From Arthrobacter globiformis NBRC 12137 (GTDB lineage: Bacteria > Actinomycetota > Actinomycetes > Actinomycetales > Micrococcaceae): 64,000 bases of DNA. The notes beneath the pieces were generated by a model that saw nothing but the letters and a program-made list of their open reading frames with translations, was not told the origin of the DNA and did not search any database. Made by a program: the position numbers and the translations under genes. Where the stretch lies: positions 1 to 64,000 of the forward strand of contig NZ_BAEG01000080.1 in assembly GCF_000238915.1 (NCBI RefSeq). The letters run 5' to 3'. This document shows, piece after piece, positions 10,689 through 18,886 of this stretch (within the stretch, counting starts at the first letter, position 1; each line of letters opens with the position of its first letter).

Positions 10689-10832
10689 GGCACAAAGCTA
10701 CTCGCGGGGCCGGTTGCTGGCGAGACCTTGCCGGGGTGGATTTCGCGGGCTTAACCGGGATGGCTGGCCGGCTCCACTCCATGTGAAGTGGCCGGGCTGA
10801 TTGGAGCAGGACGGCGGGCTTGCAGGCGAAAC

Positions 10833-12506
10833 TCAGGGTTGGTCCGCCGTCGCCCCTTCAAGCACACCGGCGGCGGCTATGACTGGCTGGATGTATTTGT
10901 CATGGAACCATTGGTAGGCGTTCTTGTGTCCAAGGTGGACGCGTGCTGTTCCGGATGAGGGGAGCAAACTGGCGTCTTGGCGTTCCAGAGGGATCACCAC
11001 TGCGTTCAGCCGGGCGCCGTCGATGGTGACAGGTGCAATTGCATCTAGAGGTACCCATCTTGTGTCTGCTTGCCCGCTTTCCACCCTGAGGGTGCCGAGA
11101 GGCCGGATGCCGATCAGGCCGGACCCATAGATCTCAACAGCCTGTCCGACGCGGAGTGCTGGCACCGTGTCTCCTTGTTCGAAGACAATTCCGGGTCCTG
11201 TGGAATCGTTGACGAAGCCGGCCTCAACGGTGGCCGGGATCTGCACGTACGCGGCAGAGACCGCGGTCGCCGCTGTCAGCAGGGCAGTCACAGCCAGGAT
11301 TCGCAGTTTGGATCGCCGCCGGTCCCAGCCTTCTTTGACGATGTTGAGGTAGCCGGCAACTACCCGTCCCAGGACGAGTGTCACGACAAGAAGGGCAATC
11401 ACCGCTCCCCAGCCACCGAACTTCGCAATCACATCGAGCCAGAGCGACAAGGCCGTGATGATCAGATAGGCCGGGAACAGCATGCACAGCACCCCGAAAA
11501 CCTTGAATCGCCGCAGCGGCGGCAGTTCAAAGGGGGTGGCGTGGCCGAACATCCCACGGGAGATCATTCGGCGGGCATCCCGCAGTGATTTGTCACGCAG
11601 GTGACTGATGTTCACGTATGACATCAGGGCCAGGTAACCGTCCAGCTTGACGAAGGGAATGAGGTTGATGATCCCGGACGTGTATCCGAGGACCGCGTAT
11701 ACGAGGAGTCCGGATTTAATATCAGGTGTGCCCGCGGCAAGGGAAAGAAGACTGGAAGTTCCGGCAAGGACACCCTGGGTGACAATGCCTGCCAATGCGA
11801 CTGACACCCGTTTCCACTTCGAATCCAGCCGCCAGCCGTCCGAGACATCACAGAAGAACGCAGGGGTGAGGTAGAAGAGCATGAACCCGATTTGGCGGGG
11901 TTTGCCGCCAAACGCTGTGAGGGTTGCTCCGTGTCCCATCTCGTGCAGCATCGTGGAGAGCATCATCGCCACTACGACCGCAAGGTAGGTGGATAGGGGC
12001 AGCGGTGCGGTCAGCGCGTGCCAGACGTCCCGTGAGGAGGCGGCCAGGACTACTCCGCCCGCGCAGATAATCAGAATGTAAATCGCTACCATCCGGGTCG
12101 CGATCAGCCGGTCGAGTGCTGGCTTGATGCGATTGAGGAAAGGCGCGGGGCTGAAGATCCCTATCTGCAGCGTCAAGGGTGGGACAAAGCGGATCCGCCG
12201 TGGTTTCCCTGCTTGTTGCCTGCCTTCATCTAGCCACCTTTTGGCGGAGAACGTTTCCAGGGCCTGGGCCACGGCCGGGGGCGTCCATTGCCGCCCTGTC
12301 TGCCTCAGCAGGTGCCCTGCCAGCTCCTGGCAGGTCCGGACTCCGTCTATGGACCTCAGAAGCGCGGCAATGTCCGCGGACACTCTGAAAATCCGTCCCT
12401 CCGCGTCGGATACAGTCCAATCCTCTCCTGACGGCTCTACTTCCAGGTCACCTCGCAACCGCGGAACCTGGGAAGCGGACGGAGCCGGCGGTTGGGTCGT
12501 TGCCAA
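10833..12506 (-). CDS. mpaP: Daptide-type RiPP intramembrane metalloprotease (MpaP-like) with PqqD-like N-terminus
   Basis: M50-type zinc metalloprotease of 557 aa, the last gene of the daptide operon. Residues of about 15-95 look like a PqqD/RRE-type winged helix (WTVSDAEGRIFRVSADIAAL and LAGHLLRQTG), which in RiPP systems can bind leader peptides. Membrane segments begin at about residue 140. The zinc motif HEMGH is at 188-192 in a membrane segment and the second-site LDG is at 288-290 (PFVKLDGY), as in site-2-protease relatives. The C-terminal third (about 425-557) is a soluble barrel-like region after a last membrane helix. The expected role is removal of the leader, perhaps during export. 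The start is 1 base downstream of the permease stop, so the genes are coupled. Confidence 0.85.
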   Translation of the reverse strand: MATTQPPAPSASQVPRLRGDLEVEPSGEDWTVSDAEGRIFRVSADIAALLRSIDGVRTCQELAGHLLRQTGRQWTPPAVAQALETFSAKRWLDEGRQQAGKPRRIRFVPPLTLQIGIFSPAPFLNRIKPALDRLIATRMVAIYILIICAGGVVLAASSRDVWHALTAPLPLSTYLAVVVAMMLSTMLHEMGHGATLTAFGGKPRQIGFMLFYLTPAFFCDVSDGWRLDSKWKRVSVALAGIVTQGVLAGTSSLLSLAAGTPDIKSGLLVYAVLGYTSGIINLIPFVKLDGYLALMSYVNISHLRDKSLRDARRMISRGMFGHATPFELPPLRRFKVFGVLCMLFPAYLIITALSLWLDVIAKFGGWGAVIALLVVTLVLGRVVAGYLNIVKEGWDRRRSKLRILAVTALLTAATAVSAAYVQIPATVEAGFVNDSTGPGIVFEQGDTVPALRVGQAVEIYGSGLIGIRPLGTLRVESGQADTRWVPLDAIAPVTIDGARLNAVVIPLERQDASLLPSSGTARVHLGHKNAYQWFHDKYIQPVIAAAGVLEGATADQP

Positions 12507-12507
12507 C

Positions 12508-13251
12508 CTACGTCAGGTCCTTCTTCAGGGTGACCAGATACCCGCCGATGCCTAGAACGAGAAGCCATCCGAGCACTGCGATGCTGGCCTGCGGGACCTC
12601 GAGCAGTCCTGAGCGGGGATCCAGGTACAGGGATCCCATGGCGTTGGTCATCAGGAGCCGACCGGCTGCCGGTGCGATCGCCTGAACGCCCGGCTCTACA
12701 ACCAGGCAGAGACCGAAGACTGTGACGAGGCTGGCGATGGTGTTCCGGACTAATAGGCCAAGACAGACGCCCCAGATGCCTGCGGCGAAGTTGACTACTG
12801 CGCAGCCGAGAAGGACCATCCACCCTGTGTGGTCCACCGACGGGCTCAAACTTTCGGTGAGGAGGAGCAGCCAGGCTGACGGCAGGGAAAGAGCGGCTCC
12901 GATTCCGGCGCCGATGGCGCCGATGACCGCACCCGAGGCGAGCTTGCTGATGACGTAGGCCCGCCGGCCGCCGCCCATGACGATTGAGCGAGCCGCCGTG
13001 CCCTGGGCGAAGTCGCGCGCCACGAAGTATGCGCCGAACATGGCTATTACCAGGGACAGTGCAAACCATCCACGGATTACTTCGGTCGTGGCCCAGACCG
13101 CATCGAGGGCAGTTCCGGCTGCCGCCTCATGGGCAGAGGTGAGAATGCCCCAGCTGGCGACGACGACGAAAACTGTGCCCGCGATCATGAAGGCCAGGAA
13201 GGTGTGGCCGGTGCGCAGTTTGGTCATTTCGGATGCGATTCCGTTAAGCAT
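12508..13251 (-). CDS. ABC transporter permease of the daptide operon
   Basis: ABC-2-type membrane subunit of 247 aa with about six hydrophobic segments. It begins MLNGIASEMTKLRTGHTFLA, a cytosolic amphipathic start common in bacteriocin and antibiotic exporters, and contains the FVARDFAQGTAARSI segment typical of ABC-2 permeases. The start overlaps the end of the ATPase gene by 8 bases and its stop almost abuts the protease gene. It should form the export channel with the ATPase and may also give self-protection, which is inference from operon position. Confidence 0.85.
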   Translation of the reverse strand: MLNGIASEMTKLRTGHTFLAFMIAGTVFVVVASWGILTSAHEAAAGTALDAVWATTEVIRGWFALSLVIAMFGAYFVARDFAQGTAARSIVMGGGRRAYVISKLASGAVIGAIGAGIGAALSLPSAWLLLLTESLSPSVDHTGWMVLLGCAVVNFAAGIWGVCLGLLVRNTIASLVTVFGLCLVVEPGVQAIAPAAGRLLMTNAMGSLYLDPRSGLLEVPQASIAVLGWLLVLGIGGYLVTLKKDLT

Positions 13252-13984
13252 TTTTTGCCGCTTCCGGGAGTGAAGAGTCAGTGGGGGGAACCAGCTCGAA
13301 GAAACATTCCTCGAGACGTCGCCGGCCGCCGGCGGTCAGGTCGTGCAGGGACCCGGAATAGCGCAGCGTTTGTTGAAGGATGACGACGTCGTCCACGGTC
13401 TGTTCCACTTCTGCGAGCATGTGGCTCGACAGGAGAACAGTGCTTCCCTCGTTAGCCCGCATGCGCAGGAAAGTCCGCAGCCAGTGAATACCCTCCGGGT
13501 CCAGTCCATTGGTTGGTTCGTCGAGAATCAGCACGTCGGGGTTGGCAAGCATGGCGACTGCGAGAGAATGCCGCTGACGCATACCGGTGGAAAGTTTCTT
13601 GACGGGAAGATTCCGGGCATGGTCGAGGCCGGTCAGGTCGAGGACTTCGTCACGGCGGGATGCCGGCAGACCCAGGAGCTGGGTGCAGACCCTGAGGTCC
13701 CTGGCGACTGTGGCATCAGGTGTATGGCCTACCCCCTCGATGCTGACGCCGACCCGCCTGGCCTGGATTCCCAGTTCGGCGAAGGAGCCTCCCAGGATCC
13801 TTGCGTGGCCCGAGGTTGGCCGGATGAGCCCCAGCGCTCCCCGAAGGGATGTTGATTTCCCGGCTCCGTTCTTGCCCAGCAGGCCCACAATGCGGCCCTG
13901 TTGGACGCTGAAGCTGAGGTTCTTGACCACTTCCCGCCCGTTGAACGTCTTGGAGAAGTTATCAAATTCTAGAATTTTAACCAC
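13244..13984 (-). CDS. ABC transporter ATP-binding protein of the daptide operon
   Basis: ATPase of 246 aa of the peptide or antibiotic exporter class. Visible motifs: Walker A GLLGKNGAGKST, signature KLSTGMRQRHSLAVAM, Walker B DVLILDEPTNGLDP and the switch His in VLLSSHMLAEVEQ. It pairs with the permease encoded just downstream. A 165-base gap holding a perfect hairpin separates it from the precursor genes, suggesting that transporter genes are expressed at a lower level than precursors. It energises export of the mature peptides or immunity. Confidence 0.9.
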   Translation of the reverse strand: MVKILEFDNFSKTFNGREVVKNLSFSVQQGRIVGLLGKNGAGKSTSLRGALGLIRPTSGHARILGGSFAELGIQARRVGVSIEGVGHTPDATVARDLRVCTQLLGLPASRRDEVLDLTGLDHARNLPVKKLSTGMRQRHSLAVAMLANPDVLILDEPTNGLDPEGIHWLRTFLRMRANEGSTVLLSSHMLAEVEQTVDDVVILQQTLRYSGSLHDLTAGGRRRLEECFFELVPPTDSSLPEAAKNA

Positions 13985-14096
13985 GGATGTGAGGCTTTCC
14001 TTGCGTAATCATTGGTTTTGCTGACCGCTGCGACGGCGCAACGCTTCCAAACCGGGGTTGGCATGGCCGCTTAGGTTCGCAGCATGGTGGTGCAGA

Positions 14097-14132
14097 CGAC
14101 GTGGAGCAGACTATGTCATCCGCTCCACGTCG
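14097..14132 (-). promoter_or_regulatory. Intra-operon hairpin downstream of the precursor genes
   Basis: Perfect 11-bp inverted repeat CGACGTGGAGC (14097-14107) and GCTCCACGTCG (14122-14132) with a 14-base loop. It lies 17 bases past the stop of the second precursor gene and before the transporter genes. No U tract follows on the minus strand, so it may be a partial terminator or an mRNA stabiliser raising precursor levels. Confidence 0.6.
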
Positions 14133-14149
14133 CCTGTTGCCGCGTCAGA

Positions 14150-14320
14150 TCAGGTCAAGATCAGCACGCCGCCGCCAACCAATGCGGCGCCGACGAGGAC
14201 TCCTGCGCCGAAGCCGGCCGCCGTGTCCCAGAACCCGGGAGCTTCGAGCTGTTCCAGCTCGTCGATCGCGAGGTCCAGGGGAGCGGCCGAAGCATCCATC
14301 AGTTCAAGCATGTTCGACAT
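14150..14320 (-). CDS. mpaA: Daptide precursor peptide 2 (56 aa, C-terminal Thr)
   Basis: Translated by hand from the minus strand. The 56-residue peptide has an acidic leader with PLDLAIDELEQLEAP and a hydrophobic, Gly/Ala/Val-rich core from residue 29 that begins GFWDTAAGFGAG and ends GGGVLILT. The final residue is Thr, as needed for the daptide C-terminal diamine. The leader shares PLDL, the ELE segment and EAP followed by x-F-W with precursor 1. An alternative ATG at 14311 would remove three residues; neither has a strong ribosome-binding site. The start is 24 bases after the stop of precursor 1. The likely leader cleavage point is after EAP (residues 26-28), by comparison of the two peptides. 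Confidence 0.85.
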   Translation of the reverse strand: MSNMLELMDASAAPLDLAIDELEQLEAPGFWDTAAGFGAGVLVGAALVGGGVLILT

Positions 14321-14344
14321 CCGTTTCTGTTGTTCTTGCAGTGT

Positions 14345-14497
14345 TTAGGTCAGTGCAACGATGGCTGCTGCGGTGCCGAGTGCTGCGATGCCAGCACCGA
14401 CGCCTACGACGAATCCGCCCCAGAAATCGGGTGCTTCCATCGCTTCCAGCTCTGCGACATCCAGATCCAGCGGCAAGTTAGTCATCTCCGTGTTCAT
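14345..14497 (-). CDS. mpaA: Daptide precursor peptide 1 (50 aa, C-terminal Thr)
   Basis: Translated by hand from the minus strand. The 50-residue peptide has the leader MNTEMTNLPLDLDVAELEAM, then EAP (21-23), and a core from residue 24 that begins DFWGGFVVGVGAG and ends AAAIVALT. The C-terminal Thr and the hydrophobic helix-forming core match the known daptide precursor pattern. A strong AAGGGGGG ribosome-binding site lies about 5 bases upstream of the ATG, better than at any other gene in the operon, in keeping with high precursor output. The gene begins 24 bases after the dehydrogenase stop. It is too short for routine gene callers and could be missed. Confidence 0.9.
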   Translation of the reverse strand: MNTEMTNLPLDLDVAELEAMEAPDFWGGFVVGVGAGIAALGTAAAIVALT

Positions 14498-14521
14498 GTT
14501 TCCCCCCTTTCGAATGGTCCT

Positions 14522-15745
14522 CTAGGCCGCACCGGTTGCACGTCCCCCCATCGTGTGCGCGCCGGCGGCTTCCCTGAGGAAGGCCGCGACATCGGTGGAG
14601 GTCAGGCCCTGCAGCATTGGAAGGCCACCTCCCCAGGCGCGCGAAGTCTGTTGTGCGATGCGATGAATGTCAGGTTCCTGCAACGACAGGGGCCGGGTCA
14701 GCCCCCAGTGCGACAGGACATGTTCGAGGGCTGCGACCGGGGACGCAACAGGTGTCCGGGCAGCGCCTGCGAGTGCCTGGCCGACGTCCCTGAGGCGGGC
14801 CGGGGATCCGAACCGCGCATCTCCGGATTCGATCCGGCGCCAGTAGGCCGGGAGTATCGCCGCCACCGCTTCCATCTTTGATACTCCAGTGGCCATGGAC
14901 AGCTCGGTTGCGATGATCCAGGGGAGTGTGCCGTACGAATTGCGGCCCAGGCTGCTCCACCCGGACTGGGAGAACGAACTGAGTTCGGCAATGTCCCGGC
15001 GCAGCTGGCCGGACCGTTCGGGGTCGGTTGCCAGTCCCAAACTACGGGCCTCGTTACCGGCGTCGACTAGGGCGCGGATCGAGGCCAGAGCGAAGGTGTC
15101 GGCGGAACGCCGCGGCGTAGCGGTCATGACGAACGGGGTCGACAGCCGGAAAATCGCCTCCAGTGCCCCGGTCAGGAGCAGTCGGCTGGGCAGCGTCGCG
15201 GTAAGGGCAGAGTCCAGGAGCACGGCGTCTGCGCGGAGCCCTGAACCTGAAATGAGCCGCTTGCGTATGCCTTGGGTGAGGCAGGCGTTCATTGAGGACT
15301 CTGATCCGGTGCCCACAGTCGTGGGTACAAGTCCGAGGACGTGACCGGCCGGCAGTCCGTCCGGGAGTATGACATGACCGGCTCGGGACCTGGACGTTAT
15401 GGCCATCCGGTGCCCCGGGTGCCAGAACGCTGGCAGGAGCTTGGCAGTGTCCATCGCGGAGCCGCCCCCTACGCCCAGGACTACCTGCGCCCACGGGGCC
15501 CTTTCCGCTGTATGCAGCAGAGCGGCTTCGTCGGCTGCAGGTTCAACACACAACAGGTCCGCTACGCCCTGCAGCTGCTGCAGCAACTGCTTGCCACCTG
15601 GGGTCGGGGGGATTGCTGGATCGATGACCGTCAGGACGGGCAGATCCGGACATGTCCGGACCGCACCGGTTAACCAGTTGATGAAATCCGGCGTGGACGT
15701 GAAAACCGAAGGCCCACGGAAGACCGTGCGCACTGTGTTATTCAT
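14522..15745 (-). CDS. mpaC: Daptide-type dehydrogenase/oxidative decarboxylase (MpaC-like, Fe-ADH fold)
   Basis: Iron-containing alcohol dehydrogenase-fold protein of 407 aa. The NAD-binding GVGGGSAMDTAK (91-102) and PTTVGTGSE (141-149) are conserved. In daptide systems this enzyme oxidises and decarboxylates the C-terminal Thr of the precursor to a ketone. The usual metal ligands are not evident: the DALxH segment appears as LTGALEAIFRLS (191-202), and the segment that normally carries two His reads IATELSMATGVSKMEAVAAI (278-297). The ATG at 15745 overlaps the aminotransferase stop as ATGA, which fixes the start and implies translational coupling. The family assignment is firm; the exact role comes from cluster context. 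Confidence 0.85.
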   Translation of the reverse strand: MNNTVRTVFRGPSVFTSTPDFINWLTGAVRTCPDLPVLTVIDPAIPPTPGGKQLLQQLQGVADLLCVEPAADEAALLHTAERAPWAQVVLGVGGGSAMDTAKLLPAFWHPGHRMAITSRSRAGHVILPDGLPAGHVLGLVPTTVGTGSESSMNACLTQGIRKRLISGSGLRADAVLLDSALTATLPSRLLLTGALEAIFRLSTPFVMTATPRRSADTFALASIRALVDAGNEARSLGLATDPERSGQLRRDIAELSSFSQSGWSSLGRNSYGTLPWIIATELSMATGVSKMEAVAAILPAYWRRIESGDARFGSPARLRDVGQALAGAARTPVASPVAALEHVLSHWGLTRPLSLQEPDIHRIAQQTSRAWGGGLPMLQGLTSTDVAAFLREAAGAHTMGGRATGAA

Positions 15746-17001
15746 TCGCTCTCCCCTGATGAACCGAAGTCCGCAAGGCCCGCGGTGATCGACGCGAAGA
15801 GTTCCCTGACCTCCTGCTGGGAGTAGGTGAGGGACGGAATCAGCTGGATGCCCCGGGGCCCTGGGTACACGCGGGCACCGGCCCGTTGTATGTTCCCGAG
15901 AAGTGATGCAATTTGGGCCCCGGCCACTGGGGAACCGTCTAGTCCGGTCACCTCCAGCGCCCTGAAACATCCTCGGCCGCGGTGTGCCGTGACGGCCGGG
16001 TTGCTGGCCATCAGCTCCTGGATAGCGGTGTCGAGCTGCCGTGACACTCCCGCGCCATTGGTAAGGGCGCCGAGGCGTTCGAACTCCGACAAGGTGGCAA
16101 GGATCGCGGCGGCTGTGGCCGGCGTTCCGGCCTGGGTCTCACCGTGGGTGAAGACACTTCCCGATGTCACGAAAAGCCCGGCGATGTCCTGTGACGTCAG
16201 GACGGCCGCCGCTGCGCAAGCGCCGTTGGTGAGGCCTTTTGAGGTGATCAGGACGTCCGGTCCCTGAGGCCACGCCTCGGAGGCGAACATCGGCCCGGTC
16301 CTGCCAAAACCAGTGGCTACCTCGTCTGCCACGATGAGGAAGCCGTACTTTTCCCTTAAGGCAAACAGTGCTTGGAGGAAATCGTCCGGCACCGGATAGG
16401 CGCCGGTGCCCAGGACAGGTTCAACCACAACCGCGGCGGTACGGTTGCCCTGCAGCGACATCAGGGACGAGAGTTCCTCGGGGGAATCATGACTGATGTG
16501 GCGAATGAGTTTTTGATCGACGCCGTAGAGTCGCTGCCCCAGGTCTTCGCCGGTGAGCGAGAAACTGCCGTAGGTCAGGCCGTGATAGCTGCCCCGCAAC
16601 GCCACAACCAGTTGCTTCTGGGGAAACCCCCTCAGGTCTTGGGTCTGCCTGGCCAGTTTCATGACCAGGTCATTGGCCGCGCTTCCTGAAGTGGAGTAGA
16701 TCACGCGAGAGAAGCGGTCCTGCCCTGCGGCGTTCAACAGTGCGACCGCTGCCTCCTCCGCGGCCGCGTTCCATTGCCGGAACAGGGTGGAGTACGAGCA
16801 GTCAAGCAGCGCCGTATGGACGGCGTCGGCAATGTTTTCATTGCCGTAGCCCAGGTTTACGTTCCACAGGCCGCTGGTTGCGCAGAGGACTTCATCGCCG
16901 TTCCCGAACCTGATCTTGTGGCCCGACGCCGACACCACCCCGGCTGAAGCCACATTCGTTTCCATTAGAGGCTGTAGTGACGGCCAGACAGCGCTAGGCA
17001 T
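15742..17001 (-). CDS. mpaD: Daptide-type aminotransferase (MpaD-like, class III PLP)
   Basis: Class III PLP-dependent aminotransferase of 419 aa. Family features are the substrate loop SGLWNVNLGYGNENIADAV, the phosphate-binding STSGSAANDLVMKLAR, the YHGLTYGS His-Gly region, the Asp in LIVADEVATGFGRTG and the PLP lysine in LITSKGLTNGA. In daptide biosynthesis it would aminate the C-terminal ketone made by the dehydrogenase. The ATG at 17001 overlaps the methyltransferase stop by 8 bases, which supports this start over a longer frame reaching 17307. The C-terminal stop overlaps the dehydrogenase start (ATGA). Confidence 0.88.
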   Translation of the reverse strand: MPSAVWPSLQPLMETNVASAGVVSASGHKIRFGNGDEVLCATSGLWNVNLGYGNENIADAVHTALLDCSYSTLFRQWNAAAEEAAVALLNAAGQDRFSRVIYSTSGSAANDLVMKLARQTQDLRGFPQKQLVVALRGSYHGLTYGSFSLTGEDLGQRLYGVDQKLIRHISHDSPEELSSLMSLQGNRTAAVVVEPVLGTGAYPVPDDFLQALFALREKYGFLIVADEVATGFGRTGPMFASEAWPQGPDVLITSKGLTNGACAAAAVLTSQDIAGLFVTSGSVFTHGETQAGTPATAAAILATLSEFERLGALTNGAGVSRQLDTAIQELMASNPAVTAHRGRGCFRALEVTGLDGSPVAGAQIASLLGNIQRAGARVYPGPRGIQLIPSLTYSQQEVRELFASITAGLADFGSSGESE

Positions 17002-17815
17002 GGAGCCCCACTTCCAGAATGACGATCTCGTGCGCCGATCCGGGCGTTCTAACGGGATGGGTGTTAAGGACTGCCAATCCGTTTTCTTGCAGCTCCGTGA
17101 CCAGCTGATCAGGAGGCAGGACCCGGACCGCGGTGGTAAAAACGTCCACCGGCCCGCTGGTGTAGGTGTCCTCCGGGATGAGGGTGATTTCGCGGACACT
17201 CCTGTCGGCCACGATGTACTCATGCAGGCAATAACGCGTTCCTGCCGAATCCTTGACCAGCTGCACGTTCTCGATGGGGGTCCCGGGGGTGTTGAGGCTA
17301 GCATCACCCTCTGTAACGGTGGTGGAGAGGAAGAAGCGTCCTTCCGGTGCCAGGACCGACGTCATGTTCTGGAACAGCCGCCTGCGGGCGCCTGCGTCCA
17401 GGAGCGACACCGTCACACAACCGAAGATGACCGTGCTGAACTTCTGCTCCGGGTTGAAATCGCAGATGTCAGCTTCAACCAGCGTCAGGTTCCTCCACAA
17501 GTGCGCATAGCCCGAGTCCATCCGGTCGGACAATATGGCCAACATTGATGGCGAAAGATCAACTGCCGTCACTTCCCTGCCGAGTGCAAGGAGCGGCAGC
17601 GTGAAGCGCCCGGCTCCGCACGCCAACTCCAGGATCGGCCCCGTGGTCCGGCGGGCAATCGCGATCATTTCCCGCAGTTCGTGGCTGTCCTGAAGCGCGA
17701 CGGCGTCATACAGCCTTGCGCCGAGAGGATCGTAGATGTCGTGGACAACAACGTCGGCGAGATCGCCGAGGATGGCAGCTGCCCGGCCGTTGATGTCTTC
17801 CAGCAGCGGTACCAT
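16994..17815 (-). CDS. mpaM: Daptide-type SAM methyltransferase (MpaM-like)
   Basis: Class I SAM-dependent methyltransferase of 273 aa. Motif I is ILELACGAGRFTLPLLA, followed by the acidic strand VTAVDLSPSML and the LVEADICDF region; a C-terminal substrate-domain follows. In daptide systems this enzyme dimethylates the new C-terminal amine. The ATG at 17815 shares one base with the TAA of the upstream gene (TAATG), giving tight coupling. It is distinguished from generic methyltransferases only by its place in the operon. Confidence 0.88.
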   Translation of the reverse strand: MVPLLEDINGRAAAILGDLADVVVHDIYDPLGARLYDAVALQDSHELREMIAIARRTTGPILELACGAGRFTLPLLALGREVTAVDLSPSMLAILSDRMDSGYAHLWRNLTLVEADICDFNPEQKFSTVIFGCVTVSLLDAGARRRLFQNMTSVLAPEGRFFLSTTVTEGDASLNTPGTPIENVQLVKDSAGTRYCLHEYIVADRSVREITLIPEDTYTSGPVDVFTTAVRVLPPDQLVTELQENGLAVLNTHPVRTPGSAHEIVILEVGLHA

Positions 17816-18840
17816 TAGTGGGCCGCCCCCTGGACGGAACCGAACCGGATGCCTTTGGCGCTGAACGAATTCTGGATCTGACGGATGGAAGCCTCAGCCA
17901 ACGTTTCCGGGCAGCCCAGAATCCGGGCCGCTTCAGGTGCGTCCGATCCGACGACCAGCATGACGTCAACAAACTTGGCGGCGTCCGAGCCTAGCCTGTA
18001 AGTCCTTGACGTGGCACCGTCATGCAGGTGGGCAACGCTGCTGTTGAAGAGGAGCACCGACGACGATCCCGGTACACGGTCTTCGATCCCGTCCAAGGCC
18101 GGTACCAGATGTCCGCCGAAACCTGACACCCGCATACCCTGGAGCCCCCGGACAGCCGCATGTCGGAGGGCGTCCGCCGCCAGCATGTAGTGGCTGATCC
18201 ATGGACGGCCGGCGACTTCCGGCCGTAGCCCGACCTCATCCAACCCGGAGACCCACCTCCGGGACCAGCTCAGATGAGTGTCGTCCAGCACACCAAGGGG
18301 AATGCCCGATGGAGAGGTGAACACTTCCCCGGAGCCGGCGACATATACGTGAGTCACCTCGGCCGTGCCGGGAAGGAAACCTAGGGACGGTATGTCACCG
18401 AGAAGGGACTGTGGGTGAAGCAGAGCGGCAGGAAACTTCCCAGCCGACCGGGCCGCATCCGCATCACGGTAAAACGCTGCGAGGTCGACGTCGCTGCACG
18501 CTCGCAGGATGGTCGGGCCGCCGACAGGAACAAACTCAGAAAGGGCGTACGACTGCTGCTGGGCGTAGAAGTCCTCACCGACCTGAATATCCGCGTCCGG
18601 GTCTCGGAAATCACCGACATAGGAGAATACCGTGCCGCCACAGCTTACGGGCAGAGTCTGATCGACGGACGGCACGAAGCACGCCGCCGCTTCCGTCAAA
18701 AATTCGTGGCCCGCCAGGTCGGAAACCAATGACGCATCTTCCAGCACCAAGACCTTCGAGCCCGCATTTGGTGCATCCGCGCCGCGAGCCCATGACATTA
18801 AATTGGCGGCTATCGACCGCGTGTCCCCATTCACAGGCAT
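17815..18840 (-). CDS. mpaB: Daptide RiPP recognition protein (MpaB-like)
   Basis: First gene of the daptide operon, 341 aa, cytoplasmic, with no membrane segment. No catalytic motif is visible. Sequence such as KVLVLEDASLVSDLAGHEFL and the central THVYVAGSGEVFTSPSG and SRRWVSGLDEVGLRPEVAG stretches fits the daptide recognition-protein family, which escorts the precursor to the modifying enzymes together with the dehydrogenase. The assignment rests on general resemblance and on gene order next to MpaM/MpaD/MpaC homologues. The ATG at 18840 lacks a strong ribosome-binding site; a later ATG at residue 15 is possible. A CGTTAG/CTAACG palindrome lies upstream. Confidence 0.75.
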   Translation of the reverse strand: MPVNGDTRSIAANLMSWARGADAPNAGSKVLVLEDASLVSDLAGHEFLTEAAACFVPSVDQTLPVSCGGTVFSYVGDFRDPDADIQVGEDFYAQQQSYALSEFVPVGGPTILRACSDVDLAAFYRDADAARSAGKFPAALLHPQSLLGDIPSLGFLPGTAEVTHVYVAGSGEVFTSPSGIPLGVLDDTHLSWSRRWVSGLDEVGLRPEVAGRPWISHYMLAADALRHAAVRGLQGMRVSGFGGHLVPALDGIEDRVPGSSSVLLFNSSVAHLHDGATSRTYRLGSDAAKFVDVMLVVGSDAPEAARILGCPETLAEASIRQIQNSFSAKGIRFGSVQGAAH

Positions 18841-18873
18841 GAAGCTAACATGGCAACGGGGCGTAAATCCAAT

Positions 18874-18886
18874 CGTTAGGCTAACG
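18874..18886. promoter_or_regulatory. Palindromic operator candidate upstream of the daptide operon
   Basis: CGTTAG (18874-18879), central G, CTAACG (18881-18886), a perfect 13-bp palindrome 34 bases before the first daptide gene. A related GCTAAC lies at 18844-18849. It sits between divergent genes and may bind a regulator of either. Confidence 0.45.

Noticed and set aside
14097..14132. Canonical Rho-independent terminator.
   Set aside because: The stem is strong but no U tract follows on the transcribed strand and operon genes continue, so only a partial terminator or stabiliser is claimed.
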